Origin: Macquaria australasica
Lineage: Eukaryota > Chordata > Actinopteri > Centrarchiformes > Percichthyidae
Length of the DNA stretch: 64,000 nt
Direction: 5' to 3'
Assembly: GCA_005408345.1 (NCBI GenBank)
Contig: SEMN01000158.1
Span: 744,001 to 808,000, forward strand
This document shows, piece after piece, positions 61,620 through 64,000 of this stretch (position 1 is the stretch's first letter; each line of letters starts with the position of its first letter). The position numbers and the translations under genes were made by a program. The notes under the pieces are model-generated. The model ran no database searches, was not told the DNA's origin, and saw only the letters and a program-made list of their open reading frames with translations.

Positions 61620-62936
61620 TATCTTTTTATTATTCATCATGATGTGAGAACATCTGTTCACAATGTCACATGTGGGTGCTCACCTTCCATCAGAGACAAA
61701 CATCTGGTTTAAGAGTTGTCTTTAGGGTTAAGGTTAGCATTTGACTTAGGTTAAGGTTAGGGTTAAGGGATTAGGCATGTAAGGTTACGGTTCACCTCCA
61801 GGGAATTGATGTAAGTCAACACTATGTCCTCTCATGTGTAGTAGTACACATGTTACCTGGAGTGGTAGTGAAGGTCATGCATGTTCTCCTCATGTTCGTC
61901 CATGAAAGACGTCACATTGTCAAGCTGCATCTGCAGGTTCATCACCTGGAGAAAATACAAACATACTGTATGTTGTACTTCTTCACTTGTGAGGTCATTG
62001 ACATACAGTAAGTTCTCATATAAAGGCCTGGTCTTTAATAAACGCAGGGTAAAACAATCACTGAGGGGAGTGAAATTACCTGTAGCCTACACTGTAGGCT
62101 GATGAGTCATGTCATACCACTTCTCTGCCATCAAGGTAAATAAAGACCACTATTTGAGAATTTACGGTAATGCATTGCATAGAACCGAACCCTAATTATA
62201 ACCATTACAACTACATGGCTAAGCCCAACCCTTACCCAACTTTAACACATTTTAACTTTAATTCTAAAACCACGTCTTAGCCCTTAAACAGACTTTTTAA
62301 GAGGTAAGAAATGGCCCAAATTGTCGGCAATTTGGAGGTTCAAATAGGTCTCAAAATTAGTGTACAAGTGCAAGAGCGCACCCACAAAAAAACAGGATTC
62401 AGTCGATGGGTTTTTGAAAGACGAATGTTTAAGCTGCTGATGGACTCATTTTAAACCTGTAATTATGTAGATTGACACAACAGTTCTATTCTTTATTAGC
62501 AGTGTGTTTCTGCAAAGTGCTTTCCTTCAAAATCTATAAAACCTGTGTGTAATGCTAATAGACGTAAAATAATTCTATTAGAAATATCTGCTCTTCATAG
62601 ATGCTGTATCAAACAATCACAAATCTTCTTTTTCCTAAAGACATTTTTTTTAATTGAACTTATGAAAATGTACATTGGGTGGGTGTTGTGTGCTGCAGAC
62701 ACAAACACACACACACCTGCTGGGTGAGGTCGTAGTACACCTCGGTGGACATGGCGATTCTCTGGTGATCTGCTATGATGTTGTTTTGGAGGAAGCGCAT
62801 GTTTTGCGTGGTGCTGCTCGTGTTGGATTTGATGGCGCTCAGAACTCGGCTGTAGTTCTGCCAGTCGGTGGTCAACTTCTGGAGGACCAGAGTCTCCTCA
62901 TCTGCTTTTCTCTGCAGGGCATCTATCCACATTGTA
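60051..62936 (-). CDS. scara3: Scavenger receptor class A member 3, C-terminal part (partial, 5 exons)
   Basis: SCARA3 is a type-II membrane protein with a luminal coiled coil and collagen-like region; the human protein is linked to scavenging of reactive oxygen species. Exons: 62936-62717, 61945-61857, 61528-61336, 60803-60626 and 60541-60051 (stop TAG), giving 389 residues in one frame. Upstream exons with the membrane anchor lie beyond 64000. ALQRKADEETLVLQK, TTDWQNYSR, QLDNVTSFMDEHEENMHDL and VRNLSMVMEEMKLVD align with the human coiled coil, and many NxS/T sites are present. The last exon encodes 47 uninterrupted Gly-X-Y triplets, then PYPHDRINTQQ and a short basic end. There is no C-type lectin domain (against COLEC12) and no SRCR domain (against SCARA5 and MSR1). 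Human SCARA3 also ends soon after its collagen segment, but with a different tail. Confidence 0.92.
61588..61618. repeat. (GT)n microsatellite in scara3 intron
   Basis: About 15 GT units. Confidence 0.9.
61721..61790. repeat. Telomere-like GGTTAGGGTTAAGG tract in scara3 intron
   Basis: Irregular repeats of TTAGGGTTAAGG, GGTTAAGGTTAGGGTTAAGGG and similar words over about 70 bases, interrupted by non-matching triplets. It is degenerate, with at most one perfect TTAGGG in a row, so it may be an ordinary G/T-rich simple repeat and not a true interstitial telomere. Confidence 0.6.
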
Positions 62937-64000
62937 CTGGAGAGCAGAGGAAAACACAGAAGACATGTGAGGTGCAGTGGATAAAACATCAGGCTGTGGT
63001 CACATTATTTTGCTTTTCACAAACTATTAGGAAGCAGCCAAAAAGTGTATGATGAATCGTTACTTTAACTATTTATAAATAAGTTAACTACATGGAAATA
63101 ATGAAGGAAAAATAGGTTTTCATTGTTAATAAATCATGTACACATTGCAAAAGATACCATCACCCCATTTAAATCCATGGTCAAACAACTCAAAAAAAGA
63201 TGGATGATAAACTCCATCGGTCACCTTCAGTAGGTTTAAATGCTGCAACTGAGTCACAGCTGTGCCCTTCTCAAATCCCAGTTGTTATTCTAACTGTACT
63301 TTGCCTTCATAAATAATGATTTGCTTATGAGGATTGTCAAAGAAATTGCAGTTTTGGCCATGACACTGGCTTCTTGCCTGCTGTCAGCCACTGATTAAGT
63401 TCCAACACGGCCAGTTCACTAAAAGGTCATCAACACATGTACATGTAGCTCACAAGACATGATTATAATCTAACATGGGGTCGATAAAATCATATGAATA
63501 CTGTAGTAGTGTTCCATTTTTTCCATGATGAAGACAAGACGTTGACGAGACGAAACAATATCTGTTATGAAACAAAACTATAATGAAATCTCTCTTTATT
63601 TTTGTTGACAAAAAGAGAGGAGATGAAATTACTGTTTGTTTGTTTTTTTCCAAACAATCATGTGATCCAAAACTCCATCTTGCCATTGAATGGCTGCACC
63701 CGACGACTGTAGGAGCTCGGCCAACATCAGACAGTGATGGGAAAAGCACATGATGGCAACAGTGAGGATTGGTCGGAAAAAAAACAGTTTGCCATTTGGA
63801 CCCACTTCAAAGGAAAAAGTGAGTGTGTAGTGACGTTATCAAGAGAGAAGCCCTATGGCTACAAAATAGCTCGGAACAATAATACAAATCTGAAGGACAC
63901 CTCAAGGCGCACCACACAGAAACTGAGGTAACGTTAATGATAAGAAGTTACTTTTTAACTTAAATTAACTTAAGCCAATTAAGTCACAAAAGACTGTCTT
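62937..64000. other. scara3 intron, 3' edge of window
   Basis: No further scara3 exon is recognised between 62937 and the window end; the next upstream exon must lie beyond. The stretch holds AT-rich sequence, a GACGAGACGAAA-type repeat phrase (about 63540-63560) and a transposase relic near the end. Confidence 0.6.
63734..63931 (+). pseudogene. Degenerate BED-finger fragment of a hAT-type transposase
   Basis: A 65-codon open stretch reads FAIWTHFKGKSECVV, then NNNTNLKDTSRRTTQKLR. The spacing recalls a BED zinc finger (aromatic-WxxF, Cys-x-x-Cys, NTxNLxxHLRxxH), but the first Cys pair has lost a partner and the two zinc-binding His are Asp/Thr replacements. It is therefore a decayed relic of a transposase N-terminus and not a working domain. 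It lies inside the scara3 intron, antisense. Confidence 0.5.

Noticed and set aside
60051..62936. Alternative identification as COLEC12 or SCARA5
   Set aside because: The NFTIVKG junction resembles COLEC12, but no lectin domain follows and there is no SRCR domain. The RKxDEETLxLQK and HEENMHDL blocks match SCARA3.

Overview
This is nuclear chromosomal DNA from a ray-finned fish, most likely a percomorph teleost. It holds seven vertebrate genes with short GT-AG introns. The DNA between them is AT-rich, full of (CA)n/(GT)n microsatellites, and carries several teleost-type interspersed elements (a tRNA-like SINE with a GGAT-repeat tail, a hAT-like element with CAGTGGTGGAA ends, and long-terminal-inverted-repeat palindromic elements). 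I see no bacterial, organellar or viral gene, and no CRISPR array or operon.

Layout. 862-10777 (+): the last eleven coding exons of formin 1 (fmn1), covering the C-terminal FH2 domain and tail. 11812-12351 (-): gremlin 1 (grem1), one coding exon, tail-to-tail with fmn1. 13950-17028 (-): secretogranin V / 7B2 (scg5). 18568-20795 (-): a short ARHGAP11A-like RhoGAP gene. 22640-25592 (-): a complete 377-residue cardiac-type alpha-actin (actc1), with a non-coding first exon and TATA-like box near 27.5 kb. 33905-40375 (+): complete adenylate kinase 7 (ak7) in 18 exons. About 18.7 kb without a recognisable gene follows. 60051-62936 (-): the last five exons of scavenger receptor class A member 3 (scara3), whose 5' part lies beyond the window.

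The first five genes keep the order and relative orientation of human 15q13-q14 (ARHGAP11A-SCG5-GREM1-FMN1, with ACTC1 nearby). This supports the names and makes the fmn1 introns a plausible home for grem1 control elements, as in tetrapods. AK7 and SCARA3 are on other chromosomes in human, so the ancestral block ends between actc1 and ak7. The genes are neighbours, not a shared pathway: actin assembly (formin, actin, RhoGAP), a BMP antagonist, a prohormone-convertase chaperone, a ciliary adenylate kinase and a collagen-like scavenger receptor.

All exon boundaries were worked out by hand from reading frame, GT/AG sites and remembered human family members. In every multi-exon gene the exon lengths add up to an intact frame. 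I found no new multi-gene system. The observations most worth a second look are the tandem X-box-like sites before ak7, the ARHGAP11A-like gene lacking the long C-terminal region, the nearly touching 3' ends of fmn1 and grem1, a perfect 17-bp hairpin at 17.8 kb, and several unexplained non-repetitive or palindromic blocks.
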